This document shows, one piece after another, positions 16,773 to 24,530 of a stretch of 43,441 nt of DNA; position 1 is the first letter of the stretch; each line of letters opens with the position of its first letter. The translations under genes and the position numbers were made by a program. The stretch spans positions 1 to 43,441 of the forward strand of contig NZ_JAUMZG010000008.1 in assembly GCF_030528245.1 (NCBI RefSeq), read 5' to 3'. This DNA is from Campylobacter sp. Its GTDB lineage: Bacteria > Campylobacterota > Campylobacteria > Campylobacterales > Campylobacteraceae. The notes below the pieces were generated by a model. The model was not told the DNA's origin and ran no database searches. It worked only from the letters and a program-made list of their open reading frames with translations.

Positions 16773-17628
16773 TGGCATTAATTTTAAATCCCTTTCTAGT
16801 GCTTATATCAGGTCCGGCGAAGTAGCCCTGCAAGCTCACTCACAAAATGAGCTCGCAAAGGAGGAGCAGGAGGGGGCCAAAATGCTAGAATTTGGCTCTA
16901 ATGGCGTGGGCGTGAGGGTGGTTTTTGAGGATGGGCATAGCGATCAACTCATCAAACTCAGCCTGAGCGAGGATAATTTTGAACGACTGAGAAATAAATT
17001 TAAAGACGAAGGAAACTATTTTCAAAGAGAAGATGGGAGCATCAGGCTCAATGCCGATGCGCAAAATTTCGTTTCTTCGTGGTTTAGCGATATGGCCTAT
17101 GGGTTAAATTGGCTCCAGGCCGATGCGGACAAGGATGGCATTATAGCGGGCTCTGAACTTGAGAATGCCTATTTGCATACGACCGAGATTGGCATTGAGG
17201 GTAGAAATGTGCACTTTTCTTATGCGGGCAAGATGCGAGCTGATTCGACCATGCTTAATGAAATCGACATCGAAGCGGGCTTGAATGATAGGTTGAATAG
17301 CGATAAAAATTTGGATGGTCAGGTGGATTACAGTGAGCTTTACGATACTAACGATTTGAGGACTTTTGCGAGGGTGGCTGATGAGTTGGACGTGGCTAGC
17401 AGGGCTTTTAATGCGAGCAAAAAGAAGAAGGCTAAAGATTTGCTGACAAAAGTGCTTGAGGGGGGTCTTTCTGCGCTCACGCAGCAGGAGTTGGCGCAGT
17501 TTCGGGTGCAGCATCCTAGCCAGTATGAAAAATTAGCATCCCAAAATGACTTGAGGCAAAATTTGAGTCAAGATTTTTCAAGGCAGTTTTCAAATTATGA
17601 TTTTAGGATTATTGATTTTAAAATTTGA
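16762..17628 (+). CDS. protein with two EF-hand calcium-binding loops (288 aa)
   Basis: Two textbook 12-residue EF-hand loops are visible. The first is DADKDGIIAGSE at 121-132, the second DKNLDGQVDYSE at 181-192; both have Asp or Asn at 1, 3 and 5, Gly at 6, an aliphatic residue at 8 and Glu at 12. Calcium binding is thus likely. The rest is charged and helical, without a signal peptide or membrane segment, ending in a Gln/Ser-rich tail. ATG start with AAGGA six bases ahead, inside the end of the small secreted gene. I do not recognise the family outside the EF-hands. Possibilities include a calcium-responsive regulator or an effector leaving by a non-Sec route; neither is shown. Confidence 0.75.
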   Translation: MNIDGINFKSLSSAYIRSGEVALQAHSQNELAKEEQEGAKMLEFGSNGVGVRVVFEDGHSDQLIKLSLSEDNFERLRNKFKDEGNYFQREDGSIRLNADAQNFVSSWFSDMAYGLNWLQADADKDGIIAGSELENAYLHTTEIGIEGRNVHFSYAGKMRADSTMLNEIDIEAGLNDRLNSDKNLDGQVDYSELYDTNDLRTFARVADELDVASRAFNASKKKKAKDLLTKVLEGGLSALTQQELAQFRVQHPSQYEKLASQNDLRQNLSQDFSRQFSNYDFRIIDFKI

Positions 17629-17670
17629 TCGAAAATTTTAACTTTTCATTAAAAAAAGGTTAATGATACT

Positions 17671-17680
17671 TGTATAAAAT
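17671..17680 (+). promoter_or_regulatory. extended -10 promoter for fumC
   Basis: TGTATAAAAT, an extended -10 type element, lies about 33 nt before the fumC GTG in a short A/T-rich gap after the EF-hand gene. Confidence 0.5.
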
Positions 17681-17712
17681 CCGCCATTCTTACATCAGCA
17701 AAGGAGTTTAAG

Positions 17713-19104
17713 GTGGATTATAGAGTCGAACGCGACACGATGGGCGAGGTGAAAGTGCCTGATGAAAAATATTGGGGCGCTCAAACGCAAAGAAGCTTTG
17801 AGAATTTCAAAATCGGCATTGAAAAGATGCCTAGGGTTTTGATTCATGCTTTTGCCAACCTCAAAAAGTCCCTAGCCCTTGTCAATAACAGGCTGGGGAA
17901 GCTTAACGATGCGAAAAAAGACGCCATCGTTAAGGCTTGCGATGAGATTTGTGCGGGAAAATTTGACGACAACTTCCCCCTTGCGATCTGGCAGACGGGC
18001 TCGGGTACGCAGAGCAATATGAATTTAAACGAGGTCATCGCTAACCGCGCTACCGAGCTCATGGGTGGGGATTTCCGCAAAGAAAAGCTCGTGCATCCCA
18101 ATGACGATGTGAATATGAGCCAAAGCTCCAACGACACCTTCCCGACCGCGATGAGCATAGCAGCCGTGCAGCAGGTGGAGAAAAAGCTAGTCCCCGCTCT
18201 GGATACCCTCATCGCTACCTTTGAGAGGAAGGTGCGAGAATTTGAGGGCATCATCAAGATCGGACGCACGCATCTTCAAGATGCCACGCCGCTCACCCTG
18301 GCGCAGGAATTTAGCGGCTATTTGTCCATGCTGACGCACTCCAAAGAGCAAATTATCGCTTCTTTGCCGACCTTAAGGGAGCTTGCCATTGGCGGCACAG
18401 CGGTTGGCACGGGGCTTAATGCGCATCCGCAGCTCAGTGAGAAAGTGAGCGAGGAGTTGAGCAAACTTCTGGGCACGAGTTTTGTTTCCAGTCCTAATAA
18501 ATTCCACGCCTTAACCAGCCACGATGCGATAAATTTCACGCACGGCGCGATGAAGGGGCTGGCGGCAAATTTGATGAAAATCGCTAACGATATCAGGTGG
18601 TTGGCCTCGGGTCCTAGGTGCGGGCTTGGTGAGCTCATCATCCCAGAAAACGAGCCCGGAAGCTCCATAATGCCGGGCAAGGTCAATCCCACCCAGTGCG
18701 AGGCGATGACGATGGTGGCGGTGCAGGTGATGGGAAACGATGCGGCCATCGGTTTTGCGGCATCTCAGGGGAATTTTGAGCTCAATGTTTTCAAGCCGGT
18801 GATTATTTATAATTTTTTGCAGAGCCTTGATTTGCTAGCTGATGCGATGCTTTCTTTCAATGAGCATTGTGCTGTGGGCATTGAGCCAAATCGTGCGAAG
18901 ATAGACTTCAACCTGCACAATTCTTTGATGCTCGTTACCGCCCTCAATCCTCACATCGGCTATGAAAACGCAGCAAAGGTGGCGAAAAATGCCCATAAAA
19001 AAGGCATTTCTTTGAAAGAGAGCGCTAGGGAGCTGGGCTTGGTGAGTGAGGAGGATTTTAAGAATTTCGTCGATCCTAGCAAGATGATAGGACCTAAGGC
19101 TTAG
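17713..19104 (+). CDS. fumC: class II fumarate hydratase
   Basis: This is an oxygen-stable, iron-free fumarase of the TCA cycle that interconverts fumarate and malate. The fumarase/aspartase signature [12 protein letters not shown] starts at residue 316 and contains the catalytic serine of the flexible loop. [20 protein letters not shown] holds the active-site His, and [11 protein letters not shown] is also present. The 463 aa are the family length. The start is GTG, preceded by AAGGAG with six-base spacing; the N-terminus [15 protein letters not shown] fits FumC. Single-gene unit with its own promoter and a strong terminator. It matches C. jejuni Cj1364c. AspA is excluded by better FumC agreement. 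Confidence 0.96.
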   Translation: MDYRVERDTMGEVKVPDEKYWGAQTQRSFENFKIGIEKMPRVLIHAFANLKKSLALVNNRLGKLNDAKKDAIVKACDEICAGKFDDNFPLAIWQTGSGTQSNMNLNEVIANRATELMGGDFRKEKLVHPNDDVNMSQSSNDTFPTAMSIAAVQQVEKKLVPALDTLIATFERKVREFEGIIKIGRTHLQDATPLTLAQEFSGYLSMLTHSKEQIIASLPTLRELAIGGTAVGTGLNAHPQLSEKVSEELSKLLGTSFVSSPNKFHALTSHDAINFTHGAMKGLAANLMKIANDIRWLASGPRCGLGELIIPENEPGSSIMPGKVNPTQCEAMTMVAVQVMGNDAAIGFAASQGNFELNVFKPVIIYNFLQSLDLLADAMLSFNEHCAVGIEPNRAKIDFNLHNSLMLVTALNPHIGYENAAKVAKNAHKKGISLKESARELGLVSEEDFKNFVDPSKMIGPKA

Positions 19105-19109
19105 GATTA

Positions 19110-19136
19110 TCAAGCAATGAAAATTGCTTGATTTTT
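19110..19136 (+). terminator. rho-independent terminator after fumC
   Basis: A perfect 8-bp stem (TCAAGCAA / TTGCTTGA) with a six-base loop is followed by five T's, six bases after the fumC stop. Confidence 0.8.
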
Positions 19137-19192
19137 CTGGCTTGCAGATTTGTTTTAAGTGTCGTTTGATTTTCGCTCTTTTGTCTCAAATT

Positions 19193-19738
19193 TTAAGCGG
19201 TGCCTGCCTTGATGATGTGGTTTGAGGCCGAAGAATTTGTTTCTTCGTCTGCATTTTCTTGCGAATCTTTTTGTTTTTTCGCCTCTTGGGCCTTCATTTT
19301 CATCATTTCTGCCCTTGCTTCAAACTCCATCTTAGCAGCGTTTGCGGCGACCTTATAATCCTGAGGACTGGGATCGGATGGCGCCATAGCAGCAGCGATA
19401 ATCTGCCTCGCGTTGGCTATGGTTTGCTCGGGCGTATTGCCCTCCTGCATCCTGATGGGCACCTCACCCGCCACAGCATACATTTGGTTATCAGGCCCCT
19501 TGACATAGCTAAAACTCGCCGCTCCCGTAAGCCCCCCACCCGCTGCCTGATGCGCCGCTTCGTGAGCTTTGACATTGCGATCTATGTTTTGAAGCTCCCT
19601 TAGGGCCTGCACTTCCTTTGCGTTAAGCTCAACGCCATTGATCATTTGCCTTGGCTCTTCTTGTGAATTTTTGGCGTTTTCATTGTGCTGTTTTTGAAAG
19701 CTGGAATGATAGTGATTGTAATTGGAATCGATTCGCAT
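19193..19738 (-). CDS. putative metalloprotease, SprA-related family (181 aa)
   Basis: The protein carries HEAAH at residues 59-63, a zinc-metalloprotease type HExxH motif. It is embedded in the pattern of the SprA-related putative metalloprotease family annotated in Campylobacter (the CJM1_0395 type): VELNAKEVQALRELQNIDRNVKAHE, then GPDNQMYAVAGEVPI and ANARQIIAAAMAPSDPSPQD. The N-terminus (1-30) is polar and Gln/Asn-rich without a signal peptide; residues 130-170 are a charged Lys/Glu/Met helix, ending in a disordered tail. Proteolysis has not, to my knowledge, been shown for the family. It stands alone, divergent from the HIT gene and convergent with fumC. Confidence 0.8.
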   Translation of the reverse strand: MRIDSNYNHYHSSFQKQHNENAKNSQEEPRQMINGVELNAKEVQALRELQNIDRNVKAHEAAHQAAGGGLTGAASFSYVKGPDNQMYAVAGEVPIRMQEGNTPEQTIANARQIIAAAMAPSDPSPQDYKVAANAAKMEFEARAEMMKMKAQEAKKQKDSQENADEETNSSASNHIIKAGTA

Positions 19739-19797
19739 GGCTTTTCCTTTATTTAAATTTTTTATTAATTATATCTAAACTGGTTTTAAAAATTTTA

Positions 19798-19803
19798 TAT
19801 AAT
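19798..19803 (+). promoter_or_regulatory. -10 box for the HIT gene
   Basis: A perfect TATAAT lies about 28 nt before the HIT-gene ATG in a very A/T-rich divergent gap. Confidence 0.5.
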
Positions 19804-19831
19804 TTTGTCAAATTTTGCACGAGGAGAGGGG

Positions 19832-20197
19832 ATGCGAATTTACGAAAATGAGAATTTTTACATTGAAAAAGAGGAGGCGCAAATACCTTGGATCAAAATT
19901 TTTACGCAAAAAAATTACAAAGAATTGAGCGATTGTCCTGAGTTTTTACGAAAAGAGCTTTTTGAGAAAATTTTACTTTGCGAGAGGGCGCTGATAGCCT
20001 TTTACAAGCCTGATAAAATCAATATCGCATCCTTTGCCAACTATCTTCCAAGGGTGCATTTTCACATTATGGCGCGTTTTAGGGAGGATGCTTTTTTTCC
20101 AGAATGCATGTGGGGTAAGCAACAAAGAGAGTTGAAAGAACTCAACCTACCCAAATTTGAAAATTTTGTAGATTTTTTAAGGGAAAAATTACAATAA
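19832..20197 (+). CDS. HIT-family protein (121 aa)
   Basis: Histidine-triad proteins are small nucleotide hydrolases or transferases. The triad region reads LPRVHFHIMARF at 72-83. Compared with the usual H-x-H-x-H it has Arg74 in place of the first His, while His76 (the nucleophile position) and His78 are kept. The start is ATG 19832 with GAGGAGAGGG just upstream; a longer frame from TTG 19805 would run through that ribosome site. The next gene is yceI after 60 bases, the same pair as Cj0419–Cj0420 in C. jejuni as I recall. Substrate unknown. Confidence 0.8.
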   Translation: MRIYENENFYIEKEEAQIPWIKIFTQKNYKELSDCPEFLRKELFEKILLCERALIAFYKPDKINIASFANYLPRVHFHIMARFREDAFFPECMWGKQQRELKELNLPKFENFVDFLREKLQ

Positions 20198-20257
20198 ATT
20201 ATTAATGAATAATTAGCTTTTTTGAGTAGAATTTCAAATATTTTTTAAGGAGAAACG

Positions 20258-20830
20258 ATGAAAAAATTATTTTTGACCGCCATCGCGACAGCCCTGTTGC
20301 TCTGCTCCAGCCTTTTGGCGAAGGATTATACTTTGGATAAAACGCACACGGATGTGAGTTTTAAGATCAAACATTTGCAAATCAGCAATGTCAGGGGCAA
20401 TTTTAAGGATTATGATGCGGTGATTGATTTTGACCCTCAAAGCAAGGAATTTAAAAGGCTGGAGGCCACCATAAAGGTCGCTTCAGTGGATACTGACAAT
20501 AAAACCAGAGACAATCATCTGCAGCAAGATGATTTTTTTAAGGCTAAAAAATTCCCCGATATGACCTTTGTGATGAAAAAATACGAAAAAAGCGGGGATG
20601 ATAGGGGAAAGATGACGGGGGTTTTAACCATCGCTGGCGTTTCTAAAGAAATCGTTTTGGACACAGAAATCGGCGGGGTAATTAAGCTCGATAGCATGAA
20701 AGAAAAAATAGGCTTTAGCTTGAAAGGGCTCATTAAAAGAAGCGAGTTTAACTTTGCTCCAAGTACAAAAACCATAACTTTAGGCGATGAAATTTGGCTT
20801 GATATTGAAGTGGAGGCGAACGAAAAATAA
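20258..20830 (+). CDS. YceI-family periplasmic lipid-binding protein
   Basis: YceI proteins are periplasmic lipocalin-like barrels that bind polyisoprenoids. A signal peptide (MKKLFLTAIATALLLCSSLLA, residues 1-21) is followed by the family's opening YTLDKTHTDVSFKIKHL. Then come NVRGNFKDYDAVIDFDP, TRDNHLQQDDFFKAKKFPDMTF (the conserved D-x-H and FF-D/A-x-x-x-FP block), LTIAGVSKEIVL and FAPSTKTITLGDEIWLDIE. It is 190 aa, the normal size. ATG start with AAGGAG. Its stop is followed by a hairpin shared with the convergent gene. It probably serves isoprenoid-quinone handling or stress survival, but the role in Campylobacter is not settled. Confidence 0.92.
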   Translation: MKKLFLTAIATALLLCSSLLAKDYTLDKTHTDVSFKIKHLQISNVRGNFKDYDAVIDFDPQSKEFKRLEATIKVASVDTDNKTRDNHLQQDDFFKAKKFPDMTFVMKKYEKSGDDRGKMTGVLTIAGVSKEIVLDTEIGGVIKLDSMKEKIGFSLKGLIKRSEFNFAPSTKTITLGDEIWLDIEVEANEK

Positions 20831-20838
20831 TCATCTTA

Positions 20839-20866
20839 AGCCTTAAAAAATTTGTTTTTTAAGGCT
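20839..20866. terminator. bidirectional terminator between yceI and the convergent membrane gene
   Basis: A perfect 12-bp stem (AGCCTTAAAAAA / TTTTTTAAGGCT) with a four-base loop ends in T runs on both strands. It overlaps the last codons of the minus-strand gene. Confidence 0.75.
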
Positions 20867-21784
20867 CGTTAAATTCTGCATCAATCCACCCTCGTTTTCC
20901 TGCCATGCGATTTTAAAATCAGGCTTAAATTCCTCCCCTTCTAGGCTTAAATGAGTGTTTTTAAGCGTGGATTCCAAATAGGCAAGATGATGCAGTGCGG
21001 CGTTTTTGTCCTTGAAAACGAGAATGAAATCATCATTTAAAATAAAAATTTGACATCTAAAACGCTTAAGAATTTTGGCGATTTGCTTTAAAATCAGCTT
21101 TTTATAAGATTCTTTTGTGGATTGAAGCTCGCAAAAATGCAGAAGGGCTAGGGTGTAACTTTCTTTGTTTTTTAGAAAAAATTCAAGCTTTTTTTGATTG
21201 GGTAGTTTTGTCAAGGCATCGTAAAATAACGCTTTGTAAGCATTTTGTAAAAGATAAAAACAAAAAACAGCACTTGCAAATTCGTAGTATTTTATTTCCC
21301 AAGTTTTTTCAAACAAAAAATTAACATACATCCCCACAAGGGCCACAATGGGATAAAATTCAAGGTTTCTAAGCGCCTTCAGGCCTAAAAATAACCCGCT
21401 TGAAAGAAAGATGATGAAACCAAGCTCATTAATCGTTTCAAAAAAATTAAAAATTTCAAAATTCAAAGCAGCGCTGACAAAATGCGTATTTTGCGGCAAA
21501 ATGAGAACTAAAATGCCCATAAAAGCAAGCAATAAAATGGCGCTAAGATTGGCCCTGTCAAAAATTTTTGCGGGGAATTTTTTGAGAAAAAATATCAAAA
21601 AAACAAAGGGTAAAAATAAAGAAACGAACAAATGCGCTTGCAAAACGCTTGTGAAAAGATAGGGGATTTTTGCTCCAAGCAGGGCTAGAGTGAGGAAAAA
21701 AATCCTCGCATTGCTAAAATACAAACTCAGCGCGAGAGCCAAAAGTTCAAAAATCAAGCTTAAAATCAACAAAATTTCCACCAT
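20843..21784 (-). CDS. membrane protein with decayed GGDEF-like domain (313 aa)
   Basis: Residues 1-185 contain about seven hydrophobic helices, a membrane sensor layout. The soluble remainder opens with FYDALTKLPNQKKLEFFL (187-204), matching the D-x-LT-x-LPN-R/Q start of GGDEF diguanylate cyclases. It continues with that domain's helix-strand pattern but is short, and the signature strand reads FILNDDFILVFKD, with NDDF (250-253) where GGDEF should be. The cyclase is therefore probably dead; it may be a degenerate sensor. I use ATG 21784, preceded by AGGA; a TTG one codon earlier is possible. The start overlaps the stop of a 44-codon ORF (TGATG). It may be the counterpart of C. jejuni Cj1381. 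Confidence 0.65.
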   Translation of the reverse strand: MVEILLILSLIFELLALALSLYFSNARIFFLTLALLGAKIPYLFTSVLQAHLFVSLFLPFVFLIFFLKKFPAKIFDRANLSAILLLAFMGILVLILPQNTHFVSAALNFEIFNFFETINELGFIIFLSSGLFLGLKALRNLEFYPIVALVGMYVNFLFEKTWEIKYYEFASAVFCFYLLQNAYKALFYDALTKLPNQKKLEFFLKNKESYTLALLHFCELQSTKESYKKLILKQIAKILKRFRCQIFILNDDFILVFKDKNAALHHLAYLESTLKNTHLSLEGEEFKPDFKIAWQENEGGLMQNLTSLKKQIF

Positions 21785-21918
21785 CAAATCCTATCGCCCA
21801 GTGATTTTACGTTTTCTTCAAAAAGCCAGCATCCTTTTGCCGTCCCGATAAATTCCTCTGCAAACAACCAAGCACCTTTGGCCCGTTCGCATTTTATCGC
21901 GTTCGCATCGACACACAT
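21784..21918 (-). CDS. candidate 44-aa ORF coupled to the GGDEF-like gene
   Basis: Between the DsbC-like gene and the membrane gene lies a frame starting at ATG 21918. It is open for 44 codons and ends in a TGA that shares one base with the membrane-gene ATG. The peptide is Cys- and Trp-containing and shows a partial internal repeat (AKGAWLF and AKGCWLF). No ribosome site precedes it, and the frame is open for about 15 codons further upstream. It may be a small protein, a coupling leader, or a remnant. Confidence 0.3.
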   Translation of the reverse strand: MCVDANAIKCERAKGAWLFAEEFIGTAKGCWLFEENVKSLGDRI

Positions 21919-21958
21919 CCGCAGGCTGCCACAAAAGCGAAAGCCACCGCCCCACCTG

Positions 21959-22672
21959 CTATTCTATAGCGGTCGGTGTCGCGATGAGCCCCAAAGAGCG
22001 ATATTTGCGGTAAAGCTCGAAAATTTCCTTCACCTCCGCCTCGCTGACCTTAGGATAATCCTTAATGTTTTTATCAAAATACTTATTCAAAATAGCGATT
22101 TTTTCCTCGTCCGTTTTAGCGCTCTTGCTTTCTTTGTAGATGAGAGCCGCCTTTTCAAAAGCGCTTTTTCCGTGCGCGACTGGAGTGAGGATGAAATGAA
22201 TTTGCTTAGTCTTAAGCATATTTTTTATGTTTGCCATCTGCTCCCTACAGTAGGGACACTCAGGGTCTGAAAACACATAAATTTTAGGCTTGTTTTTGTC
22301 CCCCAAGCTGATGATCATCCTCTCTTTTTGCACCGCGCTCTTGGCATTTTTAGCAAAATTTTCCCTCGCTTTTTGGAATTTTTTGACCTCAAAATCCTGC
22401 CTGTAAGAAATCCTAGCCTTCAAATCAATAACATCCGGCACGATGATGTTATCTTTTGTGAAAAGAATTTCCTCCCGCTTATTCCCATCCACCTCTATGC
22501 CTATGATCACGCTCTCAAAGCCCGTATCGCCGACCTTTTTTCTTTCTTTTATGCTGATTTTAGCGTCAGGAAACTGCGCCTTGATCGTGCTTGAGTAAAA
22601 CTCCAAAAGCTCCGCATCGCTCGCCGCAAATAATGCCCCGCAAAGTCCCAAAACAAGACCGATCTTCTTCAT
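21959..22672 (-). CDS. DsbC/DsbG-like periplasmic thiol-disulfide protein (237 aa)
   Basis: An exported thioredoxin-fold protein: signal peptide (MKKIGLVLGLCGALFAA), an N-terminal dimerisation-like region up to about residue 105, then a thioredoxin domain with the redox pair Cys139-Pro-Tyr-Cys142 (FSDPECPYC) and the cis-Pro TPT near the end. These match DsbC/DsbG disulfide isomerases. The protein stops only four codons after the cis-Pro threonine-proline, so the last strand and helix of the fold are short. Two ATGs are adjacent; the second has the better spacing from GGGAG. It lies downstream of selA–selB as in C. jejuni (Cj1380). Substrates unknown. Confidence 0.85.
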   Translation of the reverse strand: MKKIGLVLGLCGALFAASDAELLEFYSSTIKAQFPDAKISIKERKKVGDTGFESVIIGIEVDGNKREEILFTKDNIIVPDVIDLKARISYRQDFEVKKFQKARENFAKNAKSAVQKERMIISLGDKNKPKIYVFSDPECPYCREQMANIKNMLKTKQIHFILTPVAHGKSAFEKAALIYKESKSAKTDEEKIAILNKYFDKNIKDYPKVSEAEVKEIFELYRKYRSLGLIATPTAIE

Positions 22673-22715
22673 CATCCACTCCCTGAAAAAATTTCTATAA
22701 TTTTATAGTCCCACA

Positions 22716-24530
22716 TTAAATTTTTGCTTTCAAAAAGCGACTATCCTTTATTTTCACCACCCTTTCATCAAGGTCAAGATACTCCAAATAAGCGATGGCA
22801 TATTTTCTAGAAAGCCGAAATTTCTGCTTGAGAATTTGCACATCAAGGCTTTGTTTTTCAAGCCACAAAAGCAGTTCTTGCTTTAAATTTTCAAGAGCGC
22901 TTTTTTCCACGAAAAGATTATGCGCCAGACGCACCACCAAGCCCTTTTTTGTGAGTTTTTTAAGCAGGACATCGCCGCTTTTTCTATCCAGCTCTAAATT
23001 CTCATAGAGATTATAGGGCGCATCGGGGGTTAGGGCTTGATTTTTAAGGATTTCATAAAGTTTAGCAAGACCCTCATCCTGCAAAGATTGTAAATTCAAG
23101 CCCTTTTTAAAATACACACCCCGCTCACAGGCTAGATCCATCCGTTTTAAAGCAAAGCCACAAAGCCCCTCACTCGCCCAAGGGATGCGCAGGGACATGG
23201 ATTGAGGCGCGATCATCGCGTGAGGATTTTTTGCCAGCACAGAATCGACCCATTTTTGCAGCACATCAAGGGCATCTAGCGCGTAGACATTAAGCCCCTT
23301 TTCATCCACAAAGGCCCCTTTTAAATTTTTAGCCAATTCTAAGGCTTTTTCATGCTTGAGGCCAAATCTTTGATAGCTTGAAAGCAGCCCAAAGCCGCGT
23401 TTGTGCGCGTTTTTGAGAAGGTCAAAGGCAGCGGGGAAATTTTTTTCCCTCAAAAGACCCAAAAGCTTGATTTTTTTGTCCCTTTTGAGCGGCTCACTCA
23501 CGGGGTTTAAAACCCTCCCGCCGCAAAAAACGCGCCCATTTTCAAGCAAGATAAAGGCCTCATTAAAGCCCAAAAAAAGCTTTTTTTTAAAACGCAAATG
23601 CGCAAAAAATTCCCCATCGGCGCATTTTTCAAGCACACGAAGCTCCGTCTCAAGCTGCCTACTCCCCACGCAAAAAATGAATTTTTGATCCCTCACATCC
23701 TTCGCATAGAGCAGGACATCACACTCCAAAAAGCCCCTAAAAAAGCCTTTTTTACTCAGCAAAAAGCCCGCTTGAAGCTTCTTGTAATCGCAATTCAAGT
23801 TCAGGGCCACACGACCTGGGGCCCGGATGTGGCTTAAATTTTTCTCAAAGCTTTGGATGTTTTTCACCCGCATTTCCTCGCCGCTATCCGGGCAGATGAT
23901 TTTTTCGCCCCTGATGATTTCTCCCTCGTTCAAGCTGCCCGTAACGATAGTCCCCACACCCTTGAGCGAAAAGACCCTATCAATGTAAAGCCTGAAAATT
24001 TGCCCCTCGTCCAGTCCCTGCAAAGCTAGGCCAAAAGGTAGGCCAAAGAGAAATTCTTTCAGATCCTCAATGCCCATTTTTGTGAGGGTGCTGGTGTGAA
24101 AAATTTTGCAAGGCTCCATTTTTAAAGCCCCCATTTGCTCTAAAATTTCCTCGCTTTTTTGCTTTAAATTTTCGCACAAATCGCACTTGCTCAAAACCAA
24201 AATGATCCTTCGCACTCCCAAAATTTGCAGCACCATCAAATGCTCCAAACTCTGCGCCCTCAAGCCCTCATTAATATCCACTACGAATAAGGAGGCGTTG
24301 AAGCCAAAGGCGCCGCTTATCATCGTTTTGAGCAAATCCTTATGCCCCGGCACATCGATGAAGGCTAAATTCACCCCCCCCCTGCTTAAATTTGAAAAAC
24401 TGAGTTTCAGGGTGATTTGCCTTTCTTTTTCCTCCTTGAGCGTGTCGCCTTCAAAGCCATTGAGCGCCTTAATGAGCGAGGTTTTGCCGTGGTCTATGTG
24501 CCCTGCGGTGCCGATGATGAGGGTTTTCAT
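22716..24530 (-). CDS. selB: selenocysteine-specific elongation factor
   Basis: SelB delivers Sec-tRNA to in-frame UGA codons followed by a SECIS hairpin. The EF-Tu-like GTPase begins TAGHIDHGKTSLIKALNG (G1) and has the G3 motif DVPGHKD at 59-65 and the G4-like SKCD. Beta-barrel domains follow, and the C-terminal third holds the winged-helix RNA-binding repeats; 604 aa is normal. Its ATG overlaps the selA stop by four bases. A run of nine G's on the coding strand (24374-24382) spans codons 50-53 (R-G-G-V) just before G3; any slip there would truncate the protein at about 50 residues. As written the frame is open. Confidence 0.95.
   Translation of the reverse strand: MKTLIIGTAGHIDHGKTSLIKALNGFEGDTLKEEKERQITLKLSFSNLSRGGVNLAFIDVPGHKDLLKTMISGAFGFNASLFVVDINEGLRAQSLEHLMVLQILGVRRIILVLSKCDLCENLKQKSEEILEQMGALKMEPCKIFHTSTLTKMGIEDLKEFLFGLPFGLALQGLDEGQIFRLYIDRVFSLKGVGTIVTGSLNEGEIIRGEKIICPDSGEEMRVKNIQSFEKNLSHIRAPGRVALNLNCDYKKLQAGFLLSKKGFFRGFLECDVLLYAKDVRDQKFIFCVGSRQLETELRVLEKCADGEFFAHLRFKKKLFLGFNEAFILLENGRVFCGGRVLNPVSEPLKRDKKIKLLGLLREKNFPAAFDLLKNAHKRGFGLLSSYQRFGLKHEKALELAKNLKGAFVDEKGLNVYALDALDVLQKWVDSVLAKNPHAMIAPQSMSLRIPWASEGLCGFALKRMDLACERGVYFKKGLNLQSLQDEGLAKLYEILKNQALTPDAPYNLYENLELDRKSGDVLLKKLTKKGLVVRLAHNLFVEKSALENLKQELLLWLEKQSLDVQILKQKFRLSRKYAIAYLEYLDLDERVVKIKDSRFLKAKI
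24374..24382 (-). repeat. G9 homopolymer in selB
   Basis: Nine consecutive C's on the plus strand (G9 in selB). Most other G/C runs in the window are seven or shorter. Tracts of eight or more G's are the known unstable elements in Campylobacter contingency genes. Confidence 0.9.
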
